DNA of 64,000 nucleotides from Geitlerinema sp. BBD 1991-9 (GCA_001657325.1 LWRO01000024.1:1-64000), one strand, 5' to 3'; shown: positions 18,973 through 29,558, numbered from the stretch's first letter. The notes: a model not told the origin generated them from the sequence alone. A program made the numbers and translations.

Positions 18973-19509
18973 GTGCCGTCTCTGCATCTTAAACCCCTCA
19001 CCGTCGCCGCTTTACCCGACATCGTCGAACTCGATCGATTGTGTTTCGGACAACTATGGACTGAAGACGGCTACCGACGAGAACTCGACAGTCCCAACAG
19101 CGATGTTTTGGGTGTATTTTCCAGCGAAGCCGAACCGTTTTTCCTATTGGGGTTTGGGTGTCTGTGGGCAATTCTCGACGAAGCCCACTTGACGGTTCTC
19201 GCCGTTCGCCCCGAATACCGACGCCAAGGATTGGGGGGCCTGCTCTTGCAAACCTTACTCCGATCGTCGAGAGATCGCGGACTCGAGCGCGCGACCTTAG
19301 AAGTGAGTGCCACCAATCGAGCCGCTCGATCGCTTTACGAACAGTTTGGGTTCCGAGAAGCGGGACGGCGTCGAGCTTACTATCCCAATGGGGACGATGC
19401 GTTAATTTTGTGGTTAAGTGGGATACAAAAAAACGACTTTTTACAAAATTTAGACGATCGAGATCGCCAAATTCGCGCTCGTCTCAGCACACTAGGTTGG
19501 CAAATCTAA
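18973..19509 (+). CDS. rimI: Ribosomal-protein-alanine N-acetyltransferase (GNAT)
   Basis: 178 residues from GTG 18973; an in-frame TTG at 18922 gives 17 more residues without family support. One GNAT fold: acetyl-CoA loop [15 protein letters not shown] and the RimI-typical [17 protein letters not shown] with [11 protein letters not shown]. The family acetylates the N-terminal alanine of ribosomal protein S18, though cyanobacterial relatives may have other targets. The last 30 residues extend past the usual end. Confidence 0.85.
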   Translation: MPSLHLKPLTVAALPDIVELDRLCFGQLWTEDGYRRELDSPNSDVLGVFSSEAEPFFLLGFGCLWAILDEAHLTVLAVRPEYRRQGLGGLLLQTLLRSSRDRGLERATLEVSATNRAARSLYEQFGFREAGRRRAYYPNGDDALILWLSGIQKNDFLQNLDDRDRQIRARLSTLGWQI

Positions 19510-19675
19510 AGAACTCGTAAAATTCAGCCGAAATTTTAGCCGATCGGACTTCGAGAACGGCGAATTTCCAATTCGTAGCAAGACCTCAGTGAGTTTTGCT
19601 ATGCTAATTCCTACAGACTCGCACCCGTGTAACTGGTTCCCCGCCCTCAACACTGTTCGGTATCGGAAGTACGCC

Positions 19676-22144
19676 ATGTTTGAACGATTTACAGAAAAAG
19701 CCATCAAAGTAATTATGCTCGCCCAGGAGGAAGCTCGCCGCCTGGGACACAACTTCGTCGGCACAGAACAAATCCTCCTCGGTTTGATCGGTGAAGGTAC
19801 TGGTGTAGCGGCTAAAGTTCTCAAATCGATGGGGGTCAACCTCAAAGACGCGCGCATTGAAGTTGAAAAAATTATCGGTCGCGGTTCCGGGTTCGTGGCC
19901 GTCGAAATTCCCTTTACCCCCCGGGCTAAGCGAGTCTTAGAACTCTCTCTCGAAGAAGCTCGCCAACTGGGCCATAACTACATCGGCACAGAACACCTCC
20001 TACTCGGACTGATTCGTGAGGGTGAAGGGGTCGCCGCACGGGTGCTGGAAAATCTCGGAGTCGATCTGTCCAAGGTTCGAACGCAAGTCATCCGGATGTT
20101 GGGTGAAACGGCGGAAGTGGCCGCTGGCTCCGGTGGTGGACGCACCAAAACGCCAACCCTCGACGAATTCGGGTCGAACCTCACGCAGATGGCCGTTGAA
20201 GGCAAACTCGATCCCGTCGTCGGCCGTCAAACGGAAATCGAACGCGTCATTCAAATTCTCGGTCGCCGTACCAAAAACAACCCCGTCCTCATTGGCGAAC
20301 CGGGAGTTGGGAAAACCGCGATCGCCGAAGGTCTCGCCCAACGCATCGCGAATGGCGACGTTCCCGATATTTTAGAAGAAAAGCGAGTCGTAACTCTCGA
20401 TATCGGGTTGTTGGTGGCGGGGACGAAGTATCGAGGCGAGTTCGAGGAACGTCTCAAAAAAATCATGGACGAAATCCGCCAGGCCTCCAATGTGATTCTC
20501 GTCATCGATGAAGTTCACACCCTCATCGGTGCAGGTGCGGCGGAAGGGGCGATCGACGCCGCGAACATTCTCAAACCGGCCTTGGCTCGAGGCGAACTCC
20601 AGTGCATCGGGGCGACGACCCTCGACGAATACCGCAAGCATATCGAGCGCGATGCCGCCCTCGAACGTCGTTTCCAACCCGTGATGGTGGGCGAGCCGAG
20701 CGTCGAGGAAACCATCGAAATCCTCTACGGCTTGCGCGAACGCTACGAACAACACCACAAACTGAAGATTTCCGACGAAGCCCTCGAAGCTGCGGCAAAA
20801 CTGTCCGATCGCTATATCAGCGACCGCTACTTACCCGATAAAGCGATCGATCTCATCGACGAAGCCGGCTCTCGGGTGCGATTGTTACAGTCTCAACTGC
20901 CCCCAGCCGCCAAGGAACTCGATAAAGAGTTGCGGAAAGTCTTGAAAGAAAAAGACGACGCCGTGCGATCTCAAGATTTCGATCGAGCAGGCGTGCTGCG
21001 CGATCGAGAAATGGAAATCAAAGCCGAAATTAAAGCCATCGCCCAAAGCAAAAAAGGCGACAGCACTAATAGCGACGATTCTCCAGTCGTAACCGAAGAG
21101 GACATCGCCCAAATCGTGGCCAGTTGGACGGGGGTTCCGGTGAACAAACTCACCGAATCCGAATCCGAAAAGCTGCTGCACATGGAAGATACCCTTCACC
21201 AGCGCCTCATCGGACAAGACGAAGCCGTTCGCGCTGTCTCCCGAGCGATTCGCCGCGCTCGTGTCGGCTTGAAAAATCCCAACCGACCCATTGCTAGCTT
21301 TATCTTCTCCGGTCCGACCGGGGTCGGAAAAACAGAACTCACCAAGGCGTTAGCCTCTTACTTCTTCGGCTCAGAAGAAGCCATGATCCGGCTCGATATG
21401 TCGGAATACATGGAACGCCACACGGTATCTAAACTGATCGGCTCGCCTCCGGGTTACGTCGGTTACAACGAAGGCGGACAACTGACAGAAGCCGTGCGCC
21501 GTCGTCCCTATACGGTGGTTCTGTTCGATGAAATCGAAAAAGCCCACCCCGATGTCTTCAATATGCTGTTGCAGATCCTCGAAGACGGTCGCCTGACCGA
21601 CGCGAAGGGCCGTACAGTAGACTTCAAAAATACCTTAATCATCTTGACCTCAAACATTGGTTCGAAGGTGATCGAGAAAGGAGGCGGCAGTCTCGGGTTC
21701 GAGTTCGCCGACGACAAGACGGAAGCACAATACAATCGCATCCGTAACTTGGTCAACGAAGAACTCAAACAATACTTCCGACCCGAATTCCTCAACCGTC
21801 TCGACGAAATTATCGTCTTCCGTCAACTCACCAAAGACGAAGTCAAAGAAATCGGCGATATCTTGCTCAAAGAGGTGTTCGGCCGCCTCGACGAGCAAGG
21901 GATTACCTTGGAAGTCACCGAGAAGTTCAAAGATCGCCTCGTCGAAGAAGGCTACAACCCCAGTTACGGGGCGCGTCCGTTACGTCGGGCGATCATGCGC
22001 TTACTCGAAGACAGCCTCGCTGAAGAAATCCTGTCGGGACGCATTCAAGACGGGGATACGGCGCTGGTCGATGTCGATGACGACGGTAAGGTCGTCATTA
22101 GCTTGAAAGAACGATCGGAAGAGATGCTCGTGTCAGCTGAGTAG
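19676..22144 (+). CDS. clpC: ATP-dependent Clp protease ATP-binding subunit ClpC
   Basis: 822 residues from ATG 19676, with GGAAG seven bases upstream; the frame is open to 19589 but the family starts [24 protein letters not shown]. Order: Clp_N double repeat (1-150), first AAA+ domain with Walker [13 protein letters not shown]/middle coiled coil (about 410-470), second AAA+ with GPTGVGKTE and the C-terminal ClpB_D2 domain. It unfolds proteins for ClpP/ClpR in the cytoplasm. It is essential in cyanobacteria. No clpP is nearby. A strong terminator follows. Confidence 0.97.
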   Translation: MFERFTEKAIKVIMLAQEEARRLGHNFVGTEQILLGLIGEGTGVAAKVLKSMGVNLKDARIEVEKIIGRGSGFVAVEIPFTPRAKRVLELSLEEARQLGHNYIGTEHLLLGLIREGEGVAARVLENLGVDLSKVRTQVIRMLGETAEVAAGSGGGRTKTPTLDEFGSNLTQMAVEGKLDPVVGRQTEIERVIQILGRRTKNNPVLIGEPGVGKTAIAEGLAQRIANGDVPDILEEKRVVTLDIGLLVAGTKYRGEFEERLKKIMDEIRQASNVILVIDEVHTLIGAGAAEGAIDAANILKPALARGELQCIGATTLDEYRKHIERDAALERRFQPVMVGEPSVEETIEILYGLRERYEQHHKLKISDEALEAAAKLSDRYISDRYLPDKAIDLIDEAGSRVRLLQSQLPPAAKELDKELRKVLKEKDDAVRSQDFDRAGVLRDREMEIKAEIKAIAQSKKGDSTNSDDSPVVTEEDIAQIVASWTGVPVNKLTESESEKLLHMEDTLHQRLIGQDEAVRAVSRAIRRARVGLKNPNRPIASFIFSGPTGVGKTELTKALASYFFGSEEAMIRLDMSEYMERHTVSKLIGSPPGYVGYNEGGQLTEAVRRRPYTVVLFDEIEKAHPDVFNMLLQILEDGRLTDAKGRTVDFKNTLIILTSNIGSKVIEKGGGSLGFEFADDKTEAQYNRIRNLVNEELKQYFRPEFLNRLDEIIVFRQLTKDEVKEIGDILLKEVFGRLDEQGITLEVTEKFKDRLVEEGYNPSYGARPLRRAIMRLLEDSLAEEILSGRIQDGDTALVDVDDDGKVVISLKERSEEMLVSAE

Positions 22145-22166
22145 AGACGGATTCGATCGAAGGTTA

Positions 22167-22201
22167 AGCGGGGGAGTGGAAACGCTCCCCCGCTGTTGTT
22201 T
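22167..22201 (+). terminator. Terminator of clpC
   Basis: AGCGGGGGAG (22167-22176) pairs with CTCCCCCGCT (22185-22194) around an 8-nt loop, followed by GTTGTTTA. Confidence 0.85.
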
Positions 22202-22305
22202 AGGCGGTTGCCATCAGCAAGGGGAGTGCTAAGGTTGGAATAGTCCTCTCCGTTCGTCCCGAGCCGCAGAAGGGGAGGGGTTGTAGCATTCAAAAGCGCA
22301 GAAAG

Positions 22306-22680
22306 ATGGGGAACCCGAAATCGATTGGTTTAACCTTAGTGGCGAGTAGTGCCGCCGTTCTGAGTACGATGTTGTCGGCTTTACCCGGTGCGAGTTATCC
22401 AGCTGGGGCGTGGCGCACGCGAGAAATCGGCAATATCAGCCGCGAAGCTTGCATTCGCAAAGCCGAAGACGCGATGAATTACGAGCGCCTGTTCGACGTT
22501 CAACGTGTTGGCGATTTTGGAGATATGGGAACGTACGGACACACCGATACTTCCATCTTTTATATCCTCTGTTTGTTTTCTGCCGAAGGGATGACAGCCG
22601 CTATTTTCTGCTCGAACGAGACGAGTAGCAACGAACACCTGAACATTTGTGATGGTTTAACGGACTTTATGATGCGTTAA
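22306..22680 (+). CDS. Small secreted protein, unknown function
   Basis: 124 residues. A signal peptide is clear: basic start, hydrophobic GLTLVASSAAVLSTMLSALP, cleavage probably after GAS or near residue 30. The mature part of about 95 residues has four cysteines (in EACIRK, LCLFS, IFCSN and NICDG), compatible with two disulfides in the periplasm. I recognise no domain. It sits alone between clpC and the HD phosphohydrolase. Confidence 0.65.
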   Translation: MGNPKSIGLTLVASSAAVLSTMLSALPGASYPAGAWRTREIGNISREACIRKAEDAMNYERLFDVQRVGDFGDMGTYGHTDTSIFYILCLFSAEGMTAAIFCSNETSSNEHLNICDGLTDFMMR

Positions 22681-22812
22681 TGGGGGATGCTGAGACGGTA
22701 TGAGATAGAAATAGGAGAAGAACAACCTGAAATCCGAGCCGATTCTTCACCGTAAACATCCGCTCGTTTCATCATCCGATCGCCACTTTATTCAACGTCA
22801 CGGGAACGGTCT

Positions 22813-25365
22813 TTATCGATCGGACAATACGGCTTTAGGATACGCAATACGCTTGTGATTGAACTGTTGCCACACCTGAACGAAAATTTCCGCAATTTTG
22901 CTCATATCGGCTCGCGTCAATCCCGAATCGACGAGTTGGTTGTCTTGCCATCGGGCCCGTAGAATTTTGTTGACCATGGCAAACGCCTCTTCTGGTGTTG
23001 CGTCTTTGAGAGACCGTAACGCCGCTTCACAGGAGTCAGCGAGCATGACAATTCCCGTTTCGCGAGATTGGGGAATCGGGCCGTCGTACCGGAAATCTTG
23101 CTCGCGAACCTCTCGATCGTTGCGATGTTTTGCCTGATAGTAAAAATAGGCGATGAGCATCGTGCCTTGGTGTTCGGGAATAAACGCCTGAATGGCTTTC
23201 GGAAGGCGGCTTTTTCTAGCCATGACTAACCCTTCACTCACGTGTTTTTGAATGATAGCAGCACTTTTCCAGGGATCGTTAATTCGATCGTGCTTGTTCG
23301 GGCCGCCCATTTGATTTTCCACGAAACTGAGCGGGTCGTGCATTTTCCCAATATCGTGGTACAGCGTTCCCGCGCGAACCAGTTCGACGTTGCAACCTAA
23401 TGCCTTGGCTGCCGATTCTGCCAAAGTGGACACGAAGAGGGTGTGCTGAAACGTTCCGGGTGCCTCCGCTGCCAAGCGCTTTAAGAGCGGCCGGTTGGGA
23501 TTTGAAAGTTCTGCCAGACGCACCGGGGTCACGAGGTCGAACAGATGCTCCAAATAGGGACTGACTCCCAAAACTAAAATGCTCCAGGCCACGCCCCACA
23601 AACCTTGTAAAAACGAGGTTTCCAGGAGCAACGACCAAATGGGGCCAGTCGAGCCTCTCAAGAGGAGATCGATCGGCACGGCAACCAGGAAGGCTAGTGC
23701 CTGCGCGATGCCCACACCAACCCCTAAGAGGGCGAGTTCTTCCCTCGACCGAAGTCGTCCCGCCATCACCCCGCCGAGGATACCACTGATCGCCCCACTG
23801 AGGAGATAACCGAACTCAATTTCCAAACCCAACGGTAGCAAAACCCCCAGGAGTGCCACGACTGTCGATCCCACGAGCGGCCCGTAAAAGCTCCCAATCG
23901 CTAGTCCGATCGCCGGCAAGCTGGTCGTCGGTGCGTTGAGGGCAATCGTGAGGGGGGCACTCAAGCTCAACAACAGCATTAACAATCGATCTCGCTGGCG
24001 AATTTTCGGGTGCACTCGCTTTTCCACCAAGCCGTAAACAGACACCGCAACCCAAACGACGCTTCCAAAGGCAATCCAGCCTAAGCCATTGACGGGATCG
24101 CGTCGCACTAAATTAAAGTGATCGAGCAAGACAAACTGCGAGCGCGTAATCGATTCCCCAGCTTCGACGATAACCTGTCCTCGCTCGACCGTCACAAAAA
24201 CAACTTGCACGTCCTGGGCCGCTTGTTCAGCTCGCTCGCGTGTTTTCTCGGGATCGTCGACGAGGTTCGGTTTCAAGGCTGAGACCAGTAAAGCCGTTGC
24301 TAAGGCATTACTCGGCGATGACGGCTGGAGTGCCGAGAGTTGCATTTGCGCCGAAGTTTCGATCGATTCTGGGGGAACGCCTTCTGCAATGCCCTGGACT
24401 AACATTTGCTTGGCGACCTGTAACACGTTCTGTTGAGTTTCTTGCCACGTCACATCTGATAAATCGAACAGCTTGCTCGTGTAAATCTGTGGGGGGGCGA
24501 GGTCTCCCCGCCCGTCCGGCGAAACCTCAGACAGACTGGCGATGGCTGTGGTATAGAGTTGACGTACAGTTTCGATCTGACGCAGAAGCTTGGCGAAGTC
24601 TTCCGCTGAAAGTTTTTCGCGGGTGATTTGAAGTTGCCGAACAGCTTGGCTGGTGAGACTGTTTGGCGTTTGGAGCAGGTTCGTCAGCCCCTGAGACACG
24701 CCGTTGAACGCACCGAGGCGTGTTGCTTGAAGGAGTCGATCTCGATCGACATTGAGGGGAATATCGGACGTTTCGGGCGTTGGCAGTGCTTCGGGAATCC
24801 CTGAGGGATCTTGAGGAGAAATAGCCCATAGAATCGCCTGCCATTCCCACACCGAACACTCGCGAAGATAGCGTTGAATTTCAGTAGACAACCAACCCGT
24901 TGGCGCATAGGGAAATTCCCCCACGATATCGCGCAGGGCATTACCTTGTTCTAGGTAACGTTCGATCGTATCAAAAACCTCAGTGTTCACTTCCGGATCG
25001 CTGGTTAACACGCGAGTCGCGCCCACTTCAGCCTTGCGGCGATTTTCATCAGTGGTTTTCGTATCTTCTACCTTCACCGACTCTGGCGCAACGATCGTTT
25101 GTGGGGCCCGCGAACCGATTCCCAATTCAGGTTGGTTGTAAAATCGCTGCCCAAACGCACCCGTCAGACAGAGAACCGCCACAAAGGCCGACACAGAATC
25201 CGAAGCCGAGCGACCGGCCGTCGAACGTTGTCGAGGGTTTTGCGGCCGTCGATGCTCGGGCTTGCGGTCGGCGGACGAGATCGCGTTGGGGGACGCTGTA
25301 ACTCGCTCTCGCCACCACTGCCATCGGCATTCGATCTGCCGTGTCAGAGATTGCAGGGCTTTCAT
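22813..25365 (-). CDS. 7TM-HD family phosphohydrolase, PgpH-like
   Basis: 850 residues from ATG 25365 (a GTG at 25377 is also in frame). Order: cytoplasmic N-tail, one membrane segment near 65, a large extracytoplasmic 7TMR-HDED domain (about 90-420), seven membrane helices (about 430-620), then a cytoplasmic HD domain with LYHDIGKM near 673 and the upstream HTLFVSTLAE, HEGxxL-like EHQGTMLIAYFYY and ADSCEAA motifs. Listeria PgpH of this architecture cleaves c-di-AMP, so this is the probable counterpart of CdaA in the same window. Activity is inferred from family. Confidence 0.88.
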   Translation of the reverse strand: MKALQSLTRQIECRWQWWRERVTASPNAISSADRKPEHRRPQNPRQRSTAGRSASDSVSAFVAVLCLTGAFGQRFYNQPELGIGSRAPQTIVAPESVKVEDTKTTDENRRKAEVGATRVLTSDPEVNTEVFDTIERYLEQGNALRDIVGEFPYAPTGWLSTEIQRYLRECSVWEWQAILWAISPQDPSGIPEALPTPETSDIPLNVDRDRLLQATRLGAFNGVSQGLTNLLQTPNSLTSQAVRQLQITREKLSAEDFAKLLRQIETVRQLYTTAIASLSEVSPDGRGDLAPPQIYTSKLFDLSDVTWQETQQNVLQVAKQMLVQGIAEGVPPESIETSAQMQLSALQPSSPSNALATALLVSALKPNLVDDPEKTRERAEQAAQDVQVVFVTVERGQVIVEAGESITRSQFVLLDHFNLVRRDPVNGLGWIAFGSVVWVAVSVYGLVEKRVHPKIRQRDRLLMLLLSLSAPLTIALNAPTTSLPAIGLAIGSFYGPLVGSTVVALLGVLLPLGLEIEFGYLLSGAISGILGGVMAGRLRSREELALLGVGVGIAQALAFLVAVPIDLLLRGSTGPIWSLLLETSFLQGLWGVAWSILVLGVSPYLEHLFDLVTPVRLAELSNPNRPLLKRLAAEAPGTFQHTLFVSTLAESAAKALGCNVELVRAGTLYHDIGKMHDPLSFVENQMGGPNKHDRINDPWKSAAIIQKHVSEGLVMARKSRLPKAIQAFIPEHQGTMLIAYFYYQAKHRNDREVREQDFRYDGPIPQSRETGIVMLADSCEAALRSLKDATPEEAFAMVNKILRARWQDNQLVDSGLTRADMSKIAEIFVQVWQQFNHKRIAYPKAVLSDR

Positions 25366-25805
25366 ACGCGAAACCACGTTCGGTGAGCAGACAGAACCTC
25401 ACAGGCTATATTATAGGGTTGCCTTATTAGAACGATCGGTTAGTTGGGGTAGCCGAGTAAATTCCTTGGAGGGCGTTAAAAAGTCGGTCGCAATCGATCG
25501 AACGCCTACCTTCTGGAATCGATATCCCCCAAACCTCTATCTCGAGCAATATCTTAAGGTATTGGCGAACTCGAACCACGACCGGTACAGCATCGATCCT
25601 GATGTTGGCGAGGATATCAAACATCGATCGCTCTCAGGCAGACCCACGAAGAGAGTATCTGTCGTGCAGACGGAACCACCAAACGACTATCCGTCGATTT
25701 GTGCGAGATTACGCTCGAACCAATCACGTGTGAGACGGAGCGGACTTCACTCACCGGTCTTAGAAGATGCCAAACTAGAAGCAATACTCTCGTTAGACGG
25801 CACTG
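25366..25805. other. Intergenic region upstream of gmd
   Basis: 440 bases between divergent genes. Open frames here run through both neighbours and show no family resemblance, so I call none. It must hold the promoters of the HD gene and of gmd; no clear box stands out. Confidence 0.4.
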
Positions 25806-26783
25806 ATGAAAAAGGCACTGATTTGCGGTATCTCCGGTCAAGATGGCTCCTATTTAGCCGAGTTTTTACTCGATCGCGGCTACGAGGTCTGCGGAACGTC
25901 CCGAGATGCTCAAATGTCGTCTTTCCGCAATCTCATACGTTTGGGAATCCGAGATCGAGTCAAACTCGAATCTATGACACTGACCGACTTCCGTAGTGTT
26001 CTACAGGTTCTCGACAAAGTGAAGCCGGACGAAGTGTACAATCTCGGCGGTCAAAGCTCGGTGGGACTCTCTTTCGGACAACCCGTTGAAACACTCGACA
26101 GCATTGCGACTGGGACGTTAAATCTTCTCGAGGCCATTCGTTTCATCGGAGCACCCATTAAACTCTACAACGCGGGTTCGAGTGAGTGTTTCGGCGACAC
26201 GGGAGGCCGAGCGGCTACCGAGGAAACACCATTTCGCCCTCGAAGTCCTTACGGTGTTGCCAAAGCTGCAGCATTTTGGGAAGTGGCAAACTACCGAGAA
26301 GCTTACGGGTTGTTTGCCTGCTCTGGCATCCTATACAACCACGAATCGCCTCTGCGTCCCGAACGCTTCGTCACCCAAAAAATCGTTGCGACAGCCTGTC
26401 GCATCGCCAATGGCAGTAACGAAAAACTTTGTTTGGGTAACATTACCGTGCAGCGAGATTGGGGCTGGGCCCCCGAATACATCCAAGGGATGTACCGAAT
26501 GTTGCAACAAAACGAACCCGACGACTACATTATCGCCACTGGCAAAACCTACGCGCTCGAAGAGTTCGTGAGTACTGTTTTCTCACACCTCGGCTTGAAC
26601 TGGCAAGACCTCGTCATCACGGACGAAAGCTTGTATCGCCCAACAGATATCGCCGTCAGTCGAGGCAACCCCAAAAAAGCACTCGCACAAATGAGATGGC
26701 AAGCCCAGTACGATATGCACGACGTTGCCCGGATGATGGTCGACGCACGTTTAGCAGGAGAACCGGAGCGCAAAGCCTCTTAA
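25806..26783 (+). CDS. gmd: GDP-mannose 4,6-dehydratase
   Basis: 325 residues, extended SDR fold. The NAD(P) motif GISGQDGSYLAEFLL is at the N-terminus, followed by YNLGGQSSVGLSF, the Ser of NAGSSECFGD and the catalytic YGVAK. NHESPLRPERFVTQKI and RDWGWAPEYIQGM are typical of Gmd. It converts GDP-mannose to GDP-4-keto-6-deoxymannose, the precursor of GDP-fucose or GDP-rhamnose for surface glycans. No fucose synthase gene follows; the downstream gene is a TnpB remnant and then a GT4 glycosyltransferase. Confidence 0.92.
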   Translation: MKKALICGISGQDGSYLAEFLLDRGYEVCGTSRDAQMSSFRNLIRLGIRDRVKLESMTLTDFRSVLQVLDKVKPDEVYNLGGQSSVGLSFGQPVETLDSIATGTLNLLEAIRFIGAPIKLYNAGSSECFGDTGGRAATEETPFRPRSPYGVAKAAAFWEVANYREAYGLFACSGILYNHESPLRPERFVTQKIVATACRIANGSNEKLCLGNITVQRDWGWAPEYIQGMYRMLQQNEPDDYIIATGKTYALEEFVSTVFSHLGLNWQDLVITDESLYRPTDIAVSRGNPKKALAQMRWQAQYDMHDVARMMVDARLAGEPERKAS

Positions 26784-27281
26784 TCCTCGGACTGGAACTT
26801 CAGAGGCAACACGAGATGTTGGACGAGTACTCAAGCTGAGTCACAGCTTTCGCCACGGCGACTTCGCTGTTGTGGCCGATCGGATTATGGTTCGATCGAT
26901 CGCTCGGCGTTCGTGTTGGCACAAAAAGTTTGGCGGTTATCTCGTCCTGAAAGTCTCTCGACTACTGCGGATCGAGAAGAGGTCGTTGCGAGCGACCGGT
27001 TCTTGGCATACCTCAAAATTTTCTGTTTGTCAAGTTCAAGGACTCCCCAACCTAGGACAATCGCACACTAATTTTGCGTTAACGAGAGAATCGGCATTGT
27101 AGCGATCCAACAGTTGAGATCGCCCCAAACGATCTGCAACAAGATCCTAAAATGCCGACAGTTATTGAGACCGATATTGAGATCGATCGGGAGTATGCAA
27201 TTGCTCTGAACATTGTTACCCCACTTGGGGACGGTTTTCACAAAATTGACTAGAATGAAACTACTTGTGAAATGTAAGGCT
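26784..27281. other. Intergenic region between gmd and the tnpB remnant
   Basis: About 500 bases with no supportable gene. A small CCCC-ACTT-GGGG hairpin (27219-27230) just upstream of tnpB may belong to the left part of the element. No tnpA-like sequence is recognisable. Confidence 0.4.
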
Positions 27282-28334
27282 ATGCAACAAGTCCTTACCG
27301 CTAAGCTCAAACTAGAACTATTTTCCGATCGAAATTCACGCTTGAGACAAGTCTATTTGTCCGATCGAGATGCCCTCAACTACACTTCACAAGTTGCCTT
27401 CGATCGCGACAAACGACTCGATAGGTACAAATTGCAGAAGACGGTCTCTTACGAGATTCGTACTCGCTATAGACTACCCTCTCAAATGGCGTGTCACGTT
27501 CCGTACTGCGTCGCCAATACAGACAAGAGAATTTGGACGAAGACGAAACAAAACGTCGCCTATTTCCAAGCGAAAAAAAACAAGAAACGATACCAGGAAT
27601 TGGACAAACCACTAAAGTTCGTGTCTCGCACGTGTACCCTCAACCCCGAACGGGACTATTCTTTGACTAGACAAGGGGAGATCGGGATGACGTTACAAAG
27701 ACGTATCGAGGTTCCGTATAGCAACGACCACAAGCACGTCCAAATGATTCCGTCGAGAGAGGCTAAAATTGGGGCAGCAAAAATCTACTATACCCGTTCG
27801 ACCCAAACCCATTATCTTTGGGTAAGTTTGGCACTCGACATTCTCGATCGACAACCGATCGATATCAAACGCATCGTGGACGTCGATGTGGAACAGCGTT
27901 ATCTGGCTGTGACGACCGACATCCACAATCGAACAGCGCTCCCCAAAAGCAAGTTGTGGGTCGATCGGGTTCCTCGCTCTCAAAAAGCGAGCCAGTCCTT
28001 ACAGCATCAAAGCACTCAGAGCGCGAGGCGGCGATTTTTGGCGTTGTTGAGACGAGAGAGATGCTTCGTCGCTGACCGAAAGCACGGTATCGTCGAGCAA
28101 GTTGCTATGCCCGCTACACTCATTGGTGAAAGTTGTCGTGGAGAACTTCATGCGGATTGGGGGGGAGCGAGGAATATGGCAATGAGAATGCGGTTCGTTC
28201 GGCAAAACTGGACGAGTACGAGGCGTTTGTCAGCTGTCCCTGATGTTTCATTGAATGAAGCGAAAGCAGCAAGGTTTTTGCACTTTGCCCAATTGCAGTG
28301 GACGATAGAACCAAGCCCCGCTTCTCATCTTTGA
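27282..28334 (+). pseudogene. TnpB (IS200/IS605 family) with the RuvC centre and zinc ribbon deleted in frame
   Basis: 350 codons without a stop, from MQQVLTAKLKLEL. The N-terminal half follows cyanobacterial TnpB: YRDALNYTS-like DALNYTSQVAF, LPSQMACHVP, PKFVSRTCTL-like KFVSRTCTL. The first RuvC Asp is in VDVDVEQRYLAVTTD, though its glycines are changed. After ERCFVADRKH and TLIG the frame jumps straight to LHADWGGARNMAMR and the usual C-terminus VRQNWTST. About 100 residues are missing, including the catalytic Glu and the CxxC zinc ribbon. Nuclease activity should be lost. No tnpA is present. Confidence 0.82.
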
Positions 28335-28352
28335 TTCAAGGGGAGTGTTGAC
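28314..28352 (+). mobile_element. Right end of the TnpB element (guide-RNA 3' region in intact relatives)
   Basis: AAGCCCCG (28313-28320) and AAGGGGAGTGTTGACA (28338-28353) match the hairpin-and-tail ends of cyanobacterial IS200/IS605 elements, with the loop partly decayed. It directly abuts the GT4 coding region, whose first ATG is at 28356. Confidence 0.6.
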
Positions 28353-28355
28353 ATC

Positions 28356-29558
28356 ATGAAAGACAAGCAAAGCGATCGACTCAGCGGTGGAGATCGAGGT
28401 ATGACTTCCCCTCACGTTTTCGTGTTTCTTGAAATTTTTGCTTGTGAGGGCGGGATTCAATCCTACGTGAAAGACGTACTGCACGCCTATCGAGAAGCTG
28501 TAGCGATCGAGGGTTTCTCCAAACGGGCCGAAGTTTTTCTACTGCGAGATCCCAGGGATTGTCACAATCCCTTCGATCCCCTCAAACATCCCGGTGTTCC
28601 CGATGTGTTTTCCTTTCGCTACCTCAAATCTCCCTTTCCTTGGTGGGGACGGGTGCGTTTGGGGTGGGCGTTGTTCGTGCGATTGTTGAGAGAGCGGCCG
28701 GAATGGTTAGTGTGCGGACATATTAAACTCGCACCTTTGGTTGAGGTATTGTGTAAATTTCTCAACATTCCCTATACGGTCATGACTTACGGGAAAGAGG
28801 TCTGGGAACCCCTTCCCTATCAGTACCGAAGTGCCTTGCGCCATGCTGAGAGTATTTGGACGATCAGTCGGTACAGCCGAGATCGAGCTTGCCGCTCCAA
28901 CCGTCTCGATCCGGAGAGATTTCGGATGTTACCTTGCTCGGTAGACGGAGAAACGTTCTATCAGACTTCCAAACCCCAACATCTCATCGAGCGCTACGGT
29001 TTAAAGGGTTCCCGCGTTCTAATGACGGTGGCGCGGTTGTGGTCGGGGGATATTTACAAAGGGGTTGATGTTACCCTTCGCGCCCTACCTCGCATTTTGG
29101 AGGTGTTTCCCGAGGTCAAATACCTCGCCATCGGGCGGGGTGATGACAAACCCCGCCTCGAACGCCTTGCTGAAGAATTAGGGGTGGCCGATCGCGTCGT
29201 GTTTGCCGGATTCGTCCCCACGGAAGAACTCCCCGATCACTATCGCGTTGCCGATGCCTATATCATGCCGTCTCAAGAGGGATTCGGGATCGTCTACCTC
29301 GAAGCGATGGCGACGGGACTTCCCGTTTTGTCGGGTGACGACGACGGCTCGGCCGATCCCCTCCAAGACGGGAAACTGGGCTGGCGCGTCCCTCACCGCG
29401 ATCCTGAAGCCGTCGCGAAAGCCTGCATCGAGATTCTCAAAGGCGGCGATCGACGGTGTGACGGTGAGTGGCTGCGGCAAGAAACCCTCGCGCATTTCAG
29501 TCGTCCTGCCCTCGCACAGCAATTACAGAACTTGATGCAGGAGCGGCAGGAACACTGA
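28356..29558 (+). CDS. Glycosyltransferase family 4 (GT-B)
   Basis: 400 residues from ATG 28356; Met 16 at 28401 (MTSPHVFVFLEIF), with GAGG close by, is the more family-like start. N-terminal GT-B donor fold EIFACEGGIQSYVKD, a C-terminal domain with VARLWSGDIYKGVD (nucleotide contact) and the E-x7-E motif SQEGFGIVYLEAMATGLPV. Retaining GT4 enzymes transfer sugars from NDP-sugars, here plausibly GDP-mannose-derived given gmd 1.6 kb upstream. The first 15 residues may be read from sequence contributed by the abutting IS end. Confidence 0.88.
   Translation: MKDKQSDRLSGGDRGMTSPHVFVFLEIFACEGGIQSYVKDVLHAYREAVAIEGFSKRAEVFLLRDPRDCHNPFDPLKHPGVPDVFSFRYLKSPFPWWGRVRLGWALFVRLLRERPEWLVCGHIKLAPLVEVLCKFLNIPYTVMTYGKEVWEPLPYQYRSALRHAESIWTISRYSRDRACRSNRLDPERFRMLPCSVDGETFYQTSKPQHLIERYGLKGSRVLMTVARLWSGDIYKGVDVTLRALPRILEVFPEVKYLAIGRGDDKPRLERLAEELGVADRVVFAGFVPTEELPDHYRVADAYIMPSQEGFGIVYLEAMATGLPVLSGDDDGSADPLQDGKLGWRVPHRDPEAVAKACIEILKGGDRRCDGEWLRQETLAHFSRPALAQQLQNLMQERQEH

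Noticed and set aside
25262-25996. 244-codon open frame on the plus strand
   Set aside because: It covers the start of the HD gene (antisense) and the start of gmd in another frame. Its sequence has no family character; it is a shadow frame.
26872-27102. 76-codon frame upstream of the tnpB relic
   Set aside because: Considered as a tnpA remnant, but no HUH or Tyr motif of Y1 transposases is visible.
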